A stretch of 64,000 nucleotides of DNA from Hyphomonadaceae bacterium (GCA_016791425.1 JAEUMQ010000007.1:62001-126000), one strand, 5' to 3'; shown: positions 33,449 through 42,315, counted from the first letter of the stretch. Numbers and translations: made by a program. The notes: generated from the letters alone by a model not told the origin.

Positions 33449-33458
33449 CCCGCGTCAG

Positions 33459-34346
33459 CTACCGGAAGAACGCGAGCGACCGCACCTCGATGCTTTCCCG
33501 CACCCGCGCATCCGGAAAGCTCGGATCGCGGAACGCCGTATGCGGCGCGCGCCACGCCACGGAATGATCGCTGTCGTAGAATTTCAGCATGATCGCCTCG
33601 TCGCGAGTCATGTTCGAGAAATACCACCAGCGATGCGCCGGATTGTGCCGGAAGATCGTGGCCGCGACCGCGTCCTCCTCGCCCGGAATCGGCTTCAGCA
33701 TTTCCTCGCGCGACGGAATCTGATCCACCACCACGAGTGTGTTCTGCGCCCCGTCCTCGTCGCGCACGCTGCCGCCCTCGCACAAGGCCAGCGGCGTATC
33801 CTGCGGCGGCGCCGAGAACGTCCGCCACACGCTCGATGCGATGAACCGCCGGTAGGGCGCCGCTCCAGGAAAGCTCTTCGCCCACAGATCCCGCGCCCGC
33901 GCCTCCGCGCAGCGCGGCGTGAAATCCACATGCGCCTCGCCCGCCGGCGGCTGCACGCCGCCCTTGTGCTGGTAGTTCACCACCTTCTGTTTCGGCAGCG
34001 CGCCCGATGTGCGCACCATCCAGCCGAGCCCCAGCACCTCGTCCGCGCCCGTCAGCCGCTTGATCAACGCCACGACTTCCGCCGCATAGACCGCCTCAAT
34101 TCCCGCATTGTCTTTGAAGTCGCGCACCGCGCTCATGTGCTTGGCGAGCGTGAAACCGTGCCGATCGAGGCTGAACGTCCCCGCGATCGGGCGGCCATCA
34201 CGGATGCGCACCCGGTAGGGCTCATACGTCCCGGTGTTCACCTCCACGCCGGGCGCCACATAGCGCCGGTTGATGAACGATCCCGGCGCCAGATACGTGA
34301 TCTCGGCCTCCACCTCGCGAGGCTCGGCGATTGCGGCGGCGCTCAT
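33459..34346 (-). CDS. CmcJ/NvfI-family oxidoreductase (2OG/Fe(II)-like)
   Basis: 295 residues matching the CmcJ/NvfI (gibberellin desaturase-like) family. 'YLAPGSFINRRYVAPGVEVNTGTYEPYRVRIRDGRP' opens the family. 'AHVDFTP' provides an HxD pair of iron ligands, 'VWRTFSAPPQDTPLALCEGGSV' is the family core, and 'DSDHSVAWRAPHTAFRDP' gives the distal His and a 2-oxoglutarate-binding Arg. Such enzymes hydroxylate or desaturate small molecules; the substrate is unknown. It seems monocistronic. Confidence 0.85.
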   Translation of the reverse strand: MSAAAIAEPREVEAEITYLAPGSFINRRYVAPGVEVNTGTYEPYRVRIRDGRPIAGTFSLDRHGFTLAKHMSAVRDFKDNAGIEAVYAAEVVALIKRLTGADEVLGLGWMVRTSGALPKQKVVNYQHKGGVQPPAGEAHVDFTPRCAEARARDLWAKSFPGAAPYRRFIASSVWRTFSAPPQDTPLALCEGGSVRDEDGAQNTLVVVDQIPSREEMLKPIPGEEDAVAATIFRHNPAHRWWYFSNMTRDEAIMLKFYDSDHSVAWRAPHTAFRDPSFPDARVRESIEVRSLAFFR

Positions 34347-34446
34347 GCGCGTTCCTCCGCCGCTTATCTTTCAAGCGAACGGCCGCGCCCGCAAGCGTGC
34401 GCGACCGTTCGGAACGCTCTTGCTTCGCTCAGAGCAAAGGCGCGCG

Positions 34447-34806
34447 TCATTGCTCGTTGATGCAGACGGCGCGCACGGTGCCGTCCTGATCCACCCGCCG
34501 GCAATAATGCGTGGCGTGCGCGCAGAAATCCATGGAATCCTCCTTGACCGTCCCGCCGAGCGTCTCGCATTCGGCGCGGGTCAGCGGCGCCGCGATCGTC
34601 GATTGCGACGCCGCCGCGTTCCGGAAGGGCGATCCGCGCCGCCCCTGCAGAGCGCTTGACGGCGCGACCGTCGAAGGCTGCGTGGTGGCCACGCGATTGT
34701 ACGCGGCCGTGCGCGTGGCTTGCGCCGAAGCCGGCGCGATCGCCGCAAGCGAGCAGGCCGCCGCCGCCAGCGCCGCGACAAGAAGCGGATTGCGATAGCT
34801 TTTCAT
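34447..34806 (-). CDS. Small secreted Cys-containing protein A
   Basis: 119 residues from ATG 34806, which has GGAG at 34816-34819 (an overlapping GTG at 34815 is possible). A signal peptide (MKSYRNPLLVAALAAAACSLAAIAPASAQ) is followed by a low-complexity Ala/Thr/Ser region and a C-terminal motif APLTxxEC-x2-LGG-x-V with four cysteines and 'DQDGTVRAVCINEQ'. The same motif occurs in the preceding gene, so the two are tandem paralogues. Function unknown; the even Cys number suggests disulfides in the periplasm. Confidence 0.75.
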   Translation of the reverse strand: MKSYRNPLLVAALAAAACSLAAIAPASAQATRTAAYNRVATTQPSTVAPSSALQGRRGSPFRNAAASQSTIAAPLTRAECETLGGTVKEDSMDFCAHATHYCRRVDQDGTVRAVCINEQ

Positions 34807-34811
34807 GTCGG

Positions 34812-35165
34812 TCACTCCGGGCTGACTTCATCGATACAGGCGCCGCGCAGCACGCCGTCGCGGTCTTCGGTGTTGCACCAAGAACCGCTGGCGCAGCTGG
34901 GCCAGCTGACCACCTTGCCGCCGAGCCCGACGCATTCTCCCGCCGTCAGCGGCGCGGCGATGTTGGCGCGCGAGAACGTCGCGCCGGTATGGTTCCGCAC
35001 CGTCCGTCGCGCGGTCGTCGTCGTCGCGCCGGAGCGGATCGGCGCGCCATTGACCGCGAAGGCCGAGGTTCGCGCCGCCGATGTGCGCGTGTCCTGGGCC
35101 GATGCATTTGTGAGCAAGAGGACGGACGCGCCGGCCAATGCAAGTACGGTGAGCGCCTTGGGCAT
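34812..35165 (-). CDS. Small secreted Cys-containing protein B
   Basis: 117 residues from ATG 35165; residues upstream lack signal-peptide character. MPKALTVLALAGASVLLLTNASAQ is a clear signal peptide. The C-terminal domain 'APLTAGECVGLGGKVVSWPSCASGSWCNTEDRDGVLRGACIDE' aligns with protein A, keeping the four cysteines, LGG and D-DG-R-CI. The stop lies 5 bases before the start of gene A, so they form a two-gene operon. No known function. Confidence 0.8.
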   Translation of the reverse strand: MPKALTVLALAGASVLLLTNASAQDTRTSAARTSAFAVNGAPIRSGATTTTARRTVRNHTGATFSRANIAAPLTAGECVGLGGKVVSWPSCASGSWCNTEDRDGVLRGACIDEVSPE

Positions 35166-35290
35166 GGTGTGTCTCCTGCAGCCGCCGGGGGGATGGGCGT
35201 TCACTGCAGGAGCCAGGATGGATTGTCCGTGTACGCCTCGCCGCGACGGACGTCACACGCGCCGCGGCGCGCGCTTCAACGGCCGCGCCG

Positions 35291-36778
35291 CTACTCCGCG
35301 AGCCCGCGCGAGGCGCCGCCCTCGCTGACCTGTGTCGCCCGCGCGATCTGCGCCTCGGTCTCCTGCTGGCGCACCTCCCGCAACCGGTCGATCCGCGCCC
35401 GCTCCGCCAGGAAGAGCTGCAGGTCCGCGCCGGTGAGATTGCGCCCGACCTGCACCCTGAGGCCCATCGGATTGATCTGCTGCGCGCCGCGATAGACTTC
35501 GTAATGCAGGTGCGGGCCGGTCGAGGCGCCGGTGGTGCCGACATAGCCGATGATCTGGCCCTGCCGCACGCGGGCGCCCGGCCGGATGCCGCGCGCGAAG
35601 CGCGACATGTGCGCGTAGGCGGTCTCGTAGTTCGACGCGTGCCGGATGCGCACGTAATTGCCATAGCCGCCGAACCGGCCGGCGCGGTCCACCACGCCCT
35701 CGCCCGCCGCCATGATCGGCGTGCCCGACGGCGCGGCGAAATCGACGCCGCGATGCATGCGCGAATAGCCCATGATCGGATGCATCCGGAATCCGAACCC
35801 GGACGAGATCCGCGCGCCGTTGATCGGCGTCTTCATCAGCGCCTTGCGGGCCGAATTGCCGTCGAGGTCGTACCATTGCGGACTGCGGTCGCCCGGCGCC
35901 TGGAAGCGGTAATATTCCCGCTTCCGGTCGTTGGTGGAGAGCGAGACATAGAGCAGCTCGCCCGTGCGCACGGTCTCGCCCTTGTCGTCGTAGAAGCGAT
36001 GGAACACGAACTCGAACGGGTCGCCCGGATGGATGTCGCGCTGGAAGTCGACGTCGTAGGAGAACACGTCCGCCATCTGCGCGATGATTTCGCTGGTCGC
36101 GCCCTGCCGCTGCGCGGCGTCATAGAGGCTGGTGTCCACCCGCGCCGCCACGCGCGCGATCTCGAAGGTCAGCGGCATGAGCACGGTGCGCGCGGTGAAA
36201 TCCCCGCTCGCCACCCGGTTCACCGTCACCGACGCGCCCGGCGCCGAACGGAACGCGAAGCCGGTCAGCTCCACCCGCTCGGGGCTCCGGCGCTGGAAAT
36301 AGAGACTGATCGGCTGCCCCGGCCGGATCGAGCGCGGATTGAACACGTTCGAGACCGACGTGAGCGCCGCGTTGGCGTCGCCCGGGGTCGCGCCGGCGCG
36401 GGTCAGGATGTTCGCCAGGGTCTCGCCCTGCGCGACCCGGATCTCCTGGGATTCCTGCCCCAGATAAGGCGCCGTGAACGCACGGTGCTCCGCGCGCCGC
36501 TCGGCCGCCTCGCGCGACGCGATCGTCCGCGGCGACTCCAGCGCCGGCATGTTCGGCAGCGCCGTCGCGGCCCATACCCCGCCGACGCCGGCCGCCAGGG
36601 CCATGAGCCCGACCGCCAGCGGCCAGGGAAACCGGGGCCGCGCAACGCTGGCCGCCGGTCTGGCCTTGCCGAAGGCGCCCGACGATTGACTCGCGGCGGC
36701 GCGCCCCGCGGCCGGAGCGGCGGCGGCTGGCCGCCTTGCCGCGGCGGCCGGAAAGGATCTGCCCGGTCCTGTCGCCAT
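35291..36778 (-). CDS. M23 (LytM-type) zinc metallopeptidase, membrane anchored
   Basis: 495 residues from ATG 36778; the upstream extension of the frame looks non-coding. A basic Ala/Pro-rich N-terminus is followed by one membrane helix ('PWPLAVGLMALAAGVGGVWAA'), a LysM/OapA-like region ('IRVAQGETLANILTRAGATPGDANAALTSV ... IRPGQPISLYF') and the M23 domain with 'MHRGVDFAAPSGTPI' (HxxxD ligands) and 'GPHLHYEVYRG' (HxH). It cuts peptidoglycan cross-links or activates amidases at division. A paralogue of the same architecture lies at 58037-59449. Confidence 0.92.
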   Translation of the reverse strand: MATGPGRSFPAAAARRPAAAAPAAGRAAASQSSGAFGKARPAASVARPRFPWPLAVGLMALAAGVGGVWAATALPNMPALESPRTIASREAAERRAEHRAFTAPYLGQESQEIRVAQGETLANILTRAGATPGDANAALTSVSNVFNPRSIRPGQPISLYFQRRSPERVELTGFAFRSAPGASVTVNRVASGDFTARTVLMPLTFEIARVAARVDTSLYDAAQRQGATSEIIAQMADVFSYDVDFQRDIHPGDPFEFVFHRFYDDKGETVRTGELLYVSLSTNDRKREYYRFQAPGDRSPQWYDLDGNSARKALMKTPINGARISSGFGFRMHPIMGYSRMHRGVDFAAPSGTPIMAAGEGVVDRAGRFGGYGNYVRIRHASNYETAYAHMSRFARGIRPGARVRQGQIIGYVGTTGASTGPHLHYEVYRGAQQINPMGLRVQVGRNLTGADLQLFLAERARIDRLREVRQQETEAQIARATQVSEGGASRGLAE

Positions 36779-37110
36779 GAACCCTTCACACCCCGGCGCG
36801 TCCTGCGCCAATTCTTGTTCTTTGCACAAAAAAGCAAAAATCTTCACCACGGCTCTCGAAACGCCCTGGAAGCGAATCCGCGGAGCAAGAGCCGCGCCAA
36901 AAAGGAGCAGAACTGCCGCACCGGGCGAATTAAAGCTTGGAAAGTAAACGCCGAGGCGACCCTCCGCCGCCCCTTTTTCTGGAATGGTCTGGCCGCTCTG
37001 GTCGCTGATCTTGCGCCGGATTGCGGCGATCTCGGGGGCTGCGCTGCGTTCCATTGGCGCATCCCGCCAGCCGCATTGCTGGCCCGGGGGCCCGCCCTTA
37101 CCTTCCCCTG
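36779..37110. promoter_or_regulatory. Divergent intergenic region before M23 peptidase and small membrane protein
   Basis: 332 bases without a supported gene. An A-rich patch (36825-36842, ACAAAAAAGCAAAAATC) and an AT-rich segment near 36928-36950 are likely promoter positions for the divergent genes. One long minus-strand frame crosses it, but its translation is Arg/Gly-rich and joins the M23 gene only by continuity. No repeat or operator stands out. Confidence 0.4.
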
Positions 37111-37356
37111 ATGAAGCGCGCCGTGAAACCAATCCTGACCGGCCTCGCCCTGGGCGCCCTCCTCGTCGGCCTGCTGGTCTACACCTGGGCCGGCGCCCCG
37201 GATTTCGGCTGGGATCTCTCCCTGCATGGCTGGATCGCGATGGGGATCGGCACCCTGCTGACGATCGGCCTGGCGGCCGGCCTCATGGGCCTCGTTTTCT
37301 ATTCCGCCCGCCGCGGCTACGATGAGCGCATTCCGCGCGATGACCCGGACGCCTGA
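37111..37356 (+). CDS. Small inner-membrane protein
   Basis: 81 residues from ATG 37111: MKRAVKPILTGLALGALLVGLLVYTWAGAPDF, a short loop, then 'IAMGIGTLLTIGLAAGLMGLVFYSARRGYDERIPRDD'. Two membrane helices with both ends in the cytoplasm are predicted, and the C-terminus is acidic. Unrecognised. It lies 69 bases upstream of hldE on the same strand, with a dispersed repeat between them. Confidence 0.7.
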   Translation: MKRAVKPILTGLALGALLVGLLVYTWAGAPDFGWDLSLHGWIAMGIGTLLTIGLAAGLMGLVFYSARRGYDERIPRDDPDA

Positions 37357-37393
37357 TCGGAAAAGTCGGAACCGGTTTTCTGTGAATCAGGCG
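37352..37393 (+). repeat. Dispersed hairpin repeat (copy 1)
   Basis: CCTGATCGGAAAAGT ... GTGAATCAGG, with outer arms CCTGAT/ATCAGG and inner GGAAAA/TTTTC complementarity. It overlaps the stop of the small membrane protein gene. A second copy with changed outer arms is at 57184-57226. The type is common between alphaproteobacterial genes and may act as a terminator or REP-like element. Confidence 0.6.
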
Positions 37394-37425
37394 TCCAGCC
37401 AAAAAGAAGCTAAGCTCCTCCCAAC

Positions 37426-38889
37426 ATGTCGGACTCCCCCCTCCTCGAGCGCCTTGCCGGCGCCCGCGTCGCCATCGTGGGCGACGTCATGCTCGACAAT
37501 TACGTCGTCGGGCGCGTCAGCCGCATCTCGGACGAAGCCCCCGTCCCGGTCCTGCTCGTCCAGTCCGAGCGCCGCACCTTGGGCGGCGCAGCCAACGTCG
37601 CGGCCAACATCGCCGCGCTCGGCGGCAAGGTGACCCTCGTCGGCATGATCGGCGCCGACCCGGCCGCCAACCTCCTGCTCGATATGATCGATGCGCTGGG
37701 CCCCTCGGTGGACCCCAAGCTCGTCACGGTCCGCGACCGGCCCACCGTGGAAAAGACCCGCTTCCTCGGCGGCCACCAGCAACTCGTCCGCGTCGATCGC
37801 GAGTTCGCCATGCCCGCCGCGCCGGCCATCGAGGCGCAGCTCATCGAGGAGATCGAGGAAGCCGTCGCCAGCTGCGACCTCGTCGTCGCCTCCGACTACG
37901 GCAAGGGCGTCCTCACCGACAATGTCCTCAAGGCGCTCTTCTCGCTCTGCGCGCGCGCGCAGCGCCGCTGCATCGTCGATCCCAAGCGCCCGCGCTTCGC
38001 CGATTACAGGGGCGCCACCCTGATCACGCCGAACCGCAAGGAGCTTTCCCTCGCCGTCGGCCTGCCGACCGAAACCGACGAGGAGGCGAAGGCCGCCGCA
38101 TCCGCCGCCATCGCCGAGAGCGGCGCCGCGATCCTGCTCACCCGCTCGGAGAAAGGCATGACGCTTTACCGCGCCGATCTCCCGCCCGTGCATCTGAAAG
38201 CGCAGACGCGCGAGGTCTTCGACGTGTCCGGCGCAGGCGACACCGTGGTCGCCAGCGTCGCGCTTGGCCTCGCCTCCGGCCTCTCCTTCGAGCAATCCAT
38301 GCGCGTCGCCAACGCCGCCGCCGGCATCGTCGTCGGCAAGCTCGGCGCCGCGGTCGCAACGCAGGAGGAGCTTTCCGCCGCGCTCAAGAACAAGCCCATC
38401 GCCAGGCCGGACGCGCGCGGCGCATCGCCGCTGGCCGCCGCGCTGCAGCAGCGCGATCAATGGCGCGCCGAGGGGCTGATCGTCGGCTTCACCAACGGCT
38501 GCTTCGATCTTCTGCATTCGGGCCACGTCTCGCTCGTCACCCAGGCGGCCGAGGCCTGCGACCGCCTCATCGTCGCGCTCAACAGCGATTCATCCGTACG
38601 CAGATTGAAAGGCCCGGCCCGGCCGATGCAGCCGCTGGACTCCCGCGCCGCCATCATCGGCGCCTTGAAAGGCGTCGATCTTGTCGTCTCCTTCGAGGAG
38701 GACACCCCGCTCTCGCTGATCGAGGCCCTCTCCCCCGACGTGCTGATCAAGGGCGCCGACTACAACGAGGACCAGGTCGTCGGCGGCGACATCGTGAAGG
38801 CCCGCGGCGGGCGCGTCGTCCTTGCACGCCTCACCGAGGGCCAATCCACCTCCGCCCTCGTCGAGCTCGTCCAGAACCGCGCCAGCTGA
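37426..38889 (+). CDS. hldE: Bifunctional heptose-7-phosphate kinase / heptose-1-phosphate adenylyltransferase HldE
   Basis: 487 residues, full length and fused. The N-terminal PfkB-type kinase (about 1-315) has 'GDVMLDNYVVGRVSRISDEAPVPVL', 'GGAANVAANIAALGG' and the catalytic 'DVSGAGDTVVA' near 267. The C-terminal nucleotidyltransferase begins 'FTNGCFDLLHSGHVSLV' (HxGH, near 354) and has 'IKGADYNEDQVVGGDIV'. It phosphorylates D-glycero-beta-D-manno-heptose 7-phosphate and activates it with ATP for LPS inner core. No other LPS gene is adjacent. Confidence 0.97.
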   Translation: MSDSPLLERLAGARVAIVGDVMLDNYVVGRVSRISDEAPVPVLLVQSERRTLGGAANVAANIAALGGKVTLVGMIGADPAANLLLDMIDALGPSVDPKLVTVRDRPTVEKTRFLGGHQQLVRVDREFAMPAAPAIEAQLIEEIEEAVASCDLVVASDYGKGVLTDNVLKALFSLCARAQRRCIVDPKRPRFADYRGATLITPNRKELSLAVGLPTETDEEAKAAASAAIAESGAAILLTRSEKGMTLYRADLPPVHLKAQTREVFDVSGAGDTVVASVALGLASGLSFEQSMRVANAAAGIVVGKLGAAVATQEELSAALKNKPIARPDARGASPLAAALQQRDQWRAEGLIVGFTNGCFDLLHSGHVSLVTQAAEACDRLIVALNSDSSVRRLKGPARPMQPLDSRAAIIGALKGVDLVVSFEEDTPLSLIEALSPDVLIKGADYNEDQVVGGDIVKARGGRVVLARLTEGQSTSALVELVQNRAS

Positions 38890-38890
38890 G

Positions 38891-38925
38891 GGCGCCTTTC
38901 TCCCGCGTTTAGGGGGAAGGCGTCC
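38891..38925 (+). terminator. Terminator-like hairpin after hldE
   Basis: CGCCTTTCTCCC pairs with GGGGGAAGGCG across a short GCGTTTAG loop two bases after the hldE stop. There is no good T run, so it may be a decayed member of the hairpin-repeat family serving as 3' end. Confidence 0.5.
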
Positions 38926-38970
38926 CCGCCGGCGAAGGCGCTACCTCCGCAACCCTCCGGGATCGGACAG

Positions 38971-39441
38971 TCACGCCGCCATCCCGAACGTCTTCTTCCA
39001 GTTCGCCTTGGTCATCGACGCCTTGTAGGCGGCCGTCTGCGCCGGATCGAGAAACTCGATCAGGAAAGCGTTCTCCACCCACACTTCCGCGAGCTTGAAG
39101 AACCCGCCGCGATCATACTCGCCGGTCGTCCAGCCCGCGCGCCGCGCGATCTCCATGATTTCCGAGAGCGGCCGCTCCACCGCGATCGCCAGGTGCGCCT
39201 CCGATCCGCGCGGCAGTCCGGTGCGCTGGTCGCGCCAATTGGCGCCTTCGGCCGCATCGGTCGTCATCAGCCGCCCGCGCGGCGCGATCTCGAGCTCGAT
39301 CGCTTCATCGCCCGACCACGCCATCCAGGTATCCGGCCCGCCGGGCGGAAACGGCAGCGCCTCTCCCCCCATGATCTCGGCGAGCACGCCGGCGACATGT
39401 TTCGGATTGTCCGCCGGCAACGAGGCATGTGCGATCATCAT
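38971..39441 (-). CDS. VOC/glyoxalase-like small protein
   Basis: 156 residues from ATG 39441 (ATG 39438 adjacent). 'AHASLPADNPKHVAGVLAEIMGGEALPFPPGG' and 'EAHLAIAVERPLSEIMEIARRAGW ... NAFLIEFLDP' suggest two beta-alpha-beta units of a vicinal-oxygen-chelate fold with His ligands, though no specific family was recognised. Its start overlaps the TetR stop (ATGA), so it is the regulated target of the TetR gene. It may handle a small toxic compound or act as a binding protein. Confidence 0.7.
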   Translation of the reverse strand: MMIAHASLPADNPKHVAGVLAEIMGGEALPFPPGGPDTWMAWSGDEAIELEIAPRGRLMTTDAAEGANWRDQRTGLPRGSEAHLAIAVERPLSEIMEIARRAGWTTGEYDRGGFFKLAEVWVENAFLIEFLDPAQTAAYKASMTKANWKKTFGMAA

Positions 39442-40085
39442 GAGTGTCTCCCTTGCTTGGATGACGCTTTGTCCGTGTACGCCCGAGCGAGCAGCGTCGC
39501 GATCGCTTCGGAGGCGGCCCTTCCGGCTTCCTCGCCGTCGAGCCCCCAATAATCCTTCATGGCGCTCCAGGTGAACGCGCTGTCGAGCAGCTGCACCGTG
39601 GCGCACAGTCGCGTGAATTCCGGTTCCTTGAGATCCGGCCGCGCGGTGCGCACCGCCTTGCGCATCGCCGCCTGTCGCGCGTCGTTCACGCGCATGCGCA
39701 TTTCGTGGCCCTGCTGGCTGAACACGATCGCGCGGATCACCGCTGCTTGCTTGTCAAAATCCGGAAACATATGCCGCGGCTGCTCGACGAGTTCCTCCGT
39801 CGTCGCAGGCATGTGATACTTGAGCCCGGAATTCACCTTCTCCCACACCGCCGTCATCAAGTCGTCGCGGGTGGAGAAGTGCCGGTAGATCGTCCGGTCC
39901 GTCATGCCCGCCCGCGCCGCGACCGCCGCGATCGTGATCTCCACACCCTCCCCGATCAGCGCCAGCGCCGCATCGAGGATCCGTCCGCGCGTCAGGTCCT
40001 TGTGCGCGTCCCGCAGATTTTGCGCATCCCGGAGATCGGGCGCTTCCCGCGCCGGACTCGATCCTGTCTTGGTAACCGCCTTCAT
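39438..40085 (-). CDS. TetR-family transcriptional repressor
   Basis: 215 residues. The helix-turn-helix is 'ILDAALALIGEGVEITIAAVAARAGMTDRTIYRHFSTRDDLMTAVWEKV', followed by a helical ligand domain. An N-terminal extension contains a repeated 'LRDAQNLRDAHKD'. It is first gene of an operon with the VOC-like protein and overlaps the operator 40085-40101, so autorepression is likely. Ligand unknown. Confidence 0.92.
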   Translation of the reverse strand: MKAVTKTGSSPAREAPDLRDAQNLRDAHKDLTRGRILDAALALIGEGVEITIAAVAARAGMTDRTIYRHFSTRDDLMTAVWEKVNSGLKYHMPATTEELVEQPRHMFPDFDKQAAVIRAIVFSQQGHEMRMRVNDARQAAMRKAVRTARPDLKEPEFTRLCATVQLLDSAFTWSAMKDYWGLDGEEAGRAASEAIATLLARAYTDKASSKQGRHS

Positions 40086-40101
40086 GTCAGTATTAATGAC
40101 A
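40085..40101. promoter_or_regulatory. Probable TetR operator
   Basis: TGTCA-GTATTAA-TGACA inverted repeat overlaps the tetR ATG; more TGTCA/GTCA half-sites continue to about 40121. The AT-rich centre also suits a -10 element. Confidence 0.6.
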
Positions 40102-40213
40102 ATAAGTCAGCGCACGTGTCAATCGTCCCTTTGCGGGCCCCCAATCTCCAATCTTCCTTGCCTCGCCGCTCCACTCGGCCTATCTTAGAAATGCTCCCGC
40201 GGAGCATAAGCTG

Positions 40214-42265
40214 ATGCCGCCAGTCTTCCAATCGCTCTACACGCACGGCTTCGTCCGCGCGGCCGCCGCCGCGCCGGTCGTGCGCCTCGCCGACCCCGCC
40301 GCCAACGCCGCCGCCATCCTCGACCTCGCGAAAGCAGCCGACAAAGAGCGCGCGACCCTCCTCCTCACGCCCGAGCTTTCGCTCTCCGGCTACTCAATCG
40401 ACGATCTCCTGCATCAGCAGACGCTGCTCGACGCCGTCGAAGCAGCGATCGCGACGCTGAAGGAAAAGTCGAAAGCGCTCTTCCCGATGCTCATGGTTGG
40501 CGCGCCGCTGCGCCGCGCCGAAGCGCTCTACAACACCGCGATCGTCATCCATCGCGGCGCCATCCTCGGCGTCGCCGTGAAGAGCTTCCTCCCCACCTAT
40601 CGCGAATATTATGAGCGCCGCCACTTCGCCGCCGCTTCGGAGAGCCCGCTCCGCGAAATCACGCTCTGCGGCGAAACCGTTCCGTTCGGCGCCGATCTCG
40701 TCTTCGAAGCAACCGATCTCCGCGACGCCGCGATCCATGTCGAGATCTGCGAAGACATCTGGTCGCCGACCCCGCCCTCGACCTTGGGCGCGCTTGCCGG
40801 CGCGACCATCCTCTGCAATCTCTCCGCCTCGAACATCACCATCGGCAAGGCGCGCGAGCGCGACGCGCTCTGCGACGCCCAATCGCGCCGCTGCGTCGCC
40901 GCTTATCTCTACGCCGCCGCCGGCCGCGGCGAATCCACCACCGATCTCGCGTGGGACGGCCAGCTCGTCGCCTTCGAGATGGGCGAGAAGATCGCCGAAA
41001 GCGCGCGCTTCTCGCGCGAAGCGTCTTTGCTCTTCGCCGACATCGATGTTGAAAGGCTCGCCCAGGAGCGCCGCCGCCTCAACACCTTCCGCGACGCCGC
41101 CGCCCACGAGAAGGACAGGCTCGGCCGTTTCCGCCGCATCCCCTTCACCGTTTCTCCTCCCGCCGAGCCGATCGCACTGAAGCGCAGCATCGATCGCTTC
41201 CCCTTCGTCCCCGACGATCCCGCCCGCCTCGATCTCGATTGCTACGAGGCCTACAACATCCAGGTCTCCGCGCTCGCCACGCGCCTCGAAGCCACGAAGT
41301 CCAAGCGCGTCGTGATCGGCGTCTCCGGCGGCCTCGATTCCACCCACGCCCTCATCGTCGCCGCCCGCGCCATGGACCTGATGAACCGTCCGCGCACGGA
41401 CATCATCGGAATCACGCTCCCCGGCTTCGCCACCAGCGACGGCACGAAATCGAACGCCTGGGCGCTGATGAAGGCCCTCCGCATCGACGCGCGCGAGAAG
41501 AGCATCGATCCCCTCGCCGCGCTGATGCTCAAGGAGCTCGATCATCCCGCATCGCGCGGCGAGAAAGTCTACGACGTCACCTACGAGAACGTTCAGGCCG
41601 GCATCCGCACCGATTATCTCTTCCGCCTCGCCAACCAGGAAGGCGGCCTCGTCCTCGGCACCGGCGACCTCTCCGAGCTCGCGCTCGGCTGGGCCACCTT
41701 CGGCGTCGGCGACCATATGAGCCATTACAACGTCAATTGCGGCGCGGCCAAAACGCTGATCCAGCACCTCATCCGCTGGGTCGCCGCGCAGAACCTCTTC
41801 GACAAGAGCGCCAGCGCCACCCTCCTCAAGATCCTCGACACCGAGATCTCGCCGGAGCTCGTTCCGTCTACGGACGGTCAGCTCCAATCCACCGAAGATC
41901 GCGTCGGCCCCTATGCGCTGCAGGATTTCAACCTGCACTGCACCGCCCGCTGGGGCTTCCGCCCCTCCAAGACGCTCTTCCTCGCCTGGTCCGCCTGGGC
42001 GGACGCGAATGCCGGCGCCTGGCCGCCGAACATCCCGGCCAAGGATCGCCGCGCCTTTTCCTACGAAGAGATCCGTTCCTGGCTGAACGTCTTCCTGACG
42101 CGCTTCTTCACCAACCAGTTCAAGCGCTCGACCATCCCGAACGGCCCCAAGCTCACCTCCGCCGGCGCGCTCTCCCCGCGCGGCGACTGGCGCGCCCCCA
42201 GCGACGTCTCACCCGCGCCCTGGCTCGACGAGCTCAAGCGCAACTCACCCGAGACGTTGAGCTGA
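40214..42265 (+). CDS. nadE: Glutamine-dependent NAD+ synthetase
   Basis: 683 residues, the long two-domain form. The N-terminal nitrilase-type glutaminase has catalytic Glu in 'LLLTPELSLSGYSIDDLLHQ', Lys in 'AVKSFLPTYREYYERRHF' and Cys in 'VEICEDIWSP'. The C-terminal synthetase has the ATP pyrophosphatase loop 'VIGVSGGLDSTHA' near 370 and 'GTGDLSELALGWATFG'. It amidates nicotinate adenine dinucleotide to NAD+ with ammonia channelled from glutamine. It contains one copy of the TCCGTnnACGGA palindrome (41863-41874). Standing alone, it has no regulator nearby. Confidence 0.97.
   Translation: MPPVFQSLYTHGFVRAAAAAPVVRLADPAANAAAILDLAKAADKERATLLLTPELSLSGYSIDDLLHQQTLLDAVEAAIATLKEKSKALFPMLMVGAPLRRAEALYNTAIVIHRGAILGVAVKSFLPTYREYYERRHFAAASESPLREITLCGETVPFGADLVFEATDLRDAAIHVEICEDIWSPTPPSTLGALAGATILCNLSASNITIGKARERDALCDAQSRRCVAAYLYAAAGRGESTTDLAWDGQLVAFEMGEKIAESARFSREASLLFADIDVERLAQERRRLNTFRDAAAHEKDRLGRFRRIPFTVSPPAEPIALKRSIDRFPFVPDDPARLDLDCYEAYNIQVSALATRLEATKSKRVVIGVSGGLDSTHALIVAARAMDLMNRPRTDIIGITLPGFATSDGTKSNAWALMKALRIDAREKSIDPLAALMLKELDHPASRGEKVYDVTYENVQAGIRTDYLFRLANQEGGLVLGTGDLSELALGWATFGVGDHMSHYNVNCGAAKTLIQHLIRWVAAQNLFDKSASATLLKILDTEISPELVPSTDGQLQSTEDRVGPYALQDFNLHCTARWGFRPSKTLFLAWSAWADANAGAWPPNIPAKDRRAFSYEEIRSWLNVFLTRFFTNQFKRSTIPNGPKLTSAGALSPRGDWRAPSDVSPAPWLDELKRNSPETLS
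41863..41874. repeat. TCCGTCTACGGA palindrome inside nadE
   Basis: Exact copy of the 12-base palindrome TCCGTnnACGGA, read through by the gene in frame. See the finding on its excess. Confidence 0.6.
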
Positions 42266-42270
42266 GCGTA

Positions 42271-42315
42271 GATCACGCCTCCCCCTGCAAGGGGGAGGTA
42301 AGGAGGGGGTCATAA
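42271..42315. repeat. Intergenic hairpin repeat (short copy)
   Basis: CCTCCCCCTGCAAGGGGGAGG hairpin then GGAGGGGGTC, in the convergent gap after nadE and before the epimerase stop. It lacks the second hairpin of the family. Confidence 0.65.

Noticed and set aside
36779-37132. Upstream extension of the first M23 peptidase
   Set aside because: The product lacks protein character and lies in the divergent promoter region; ATG 36778 fits the paralogue's architecture.
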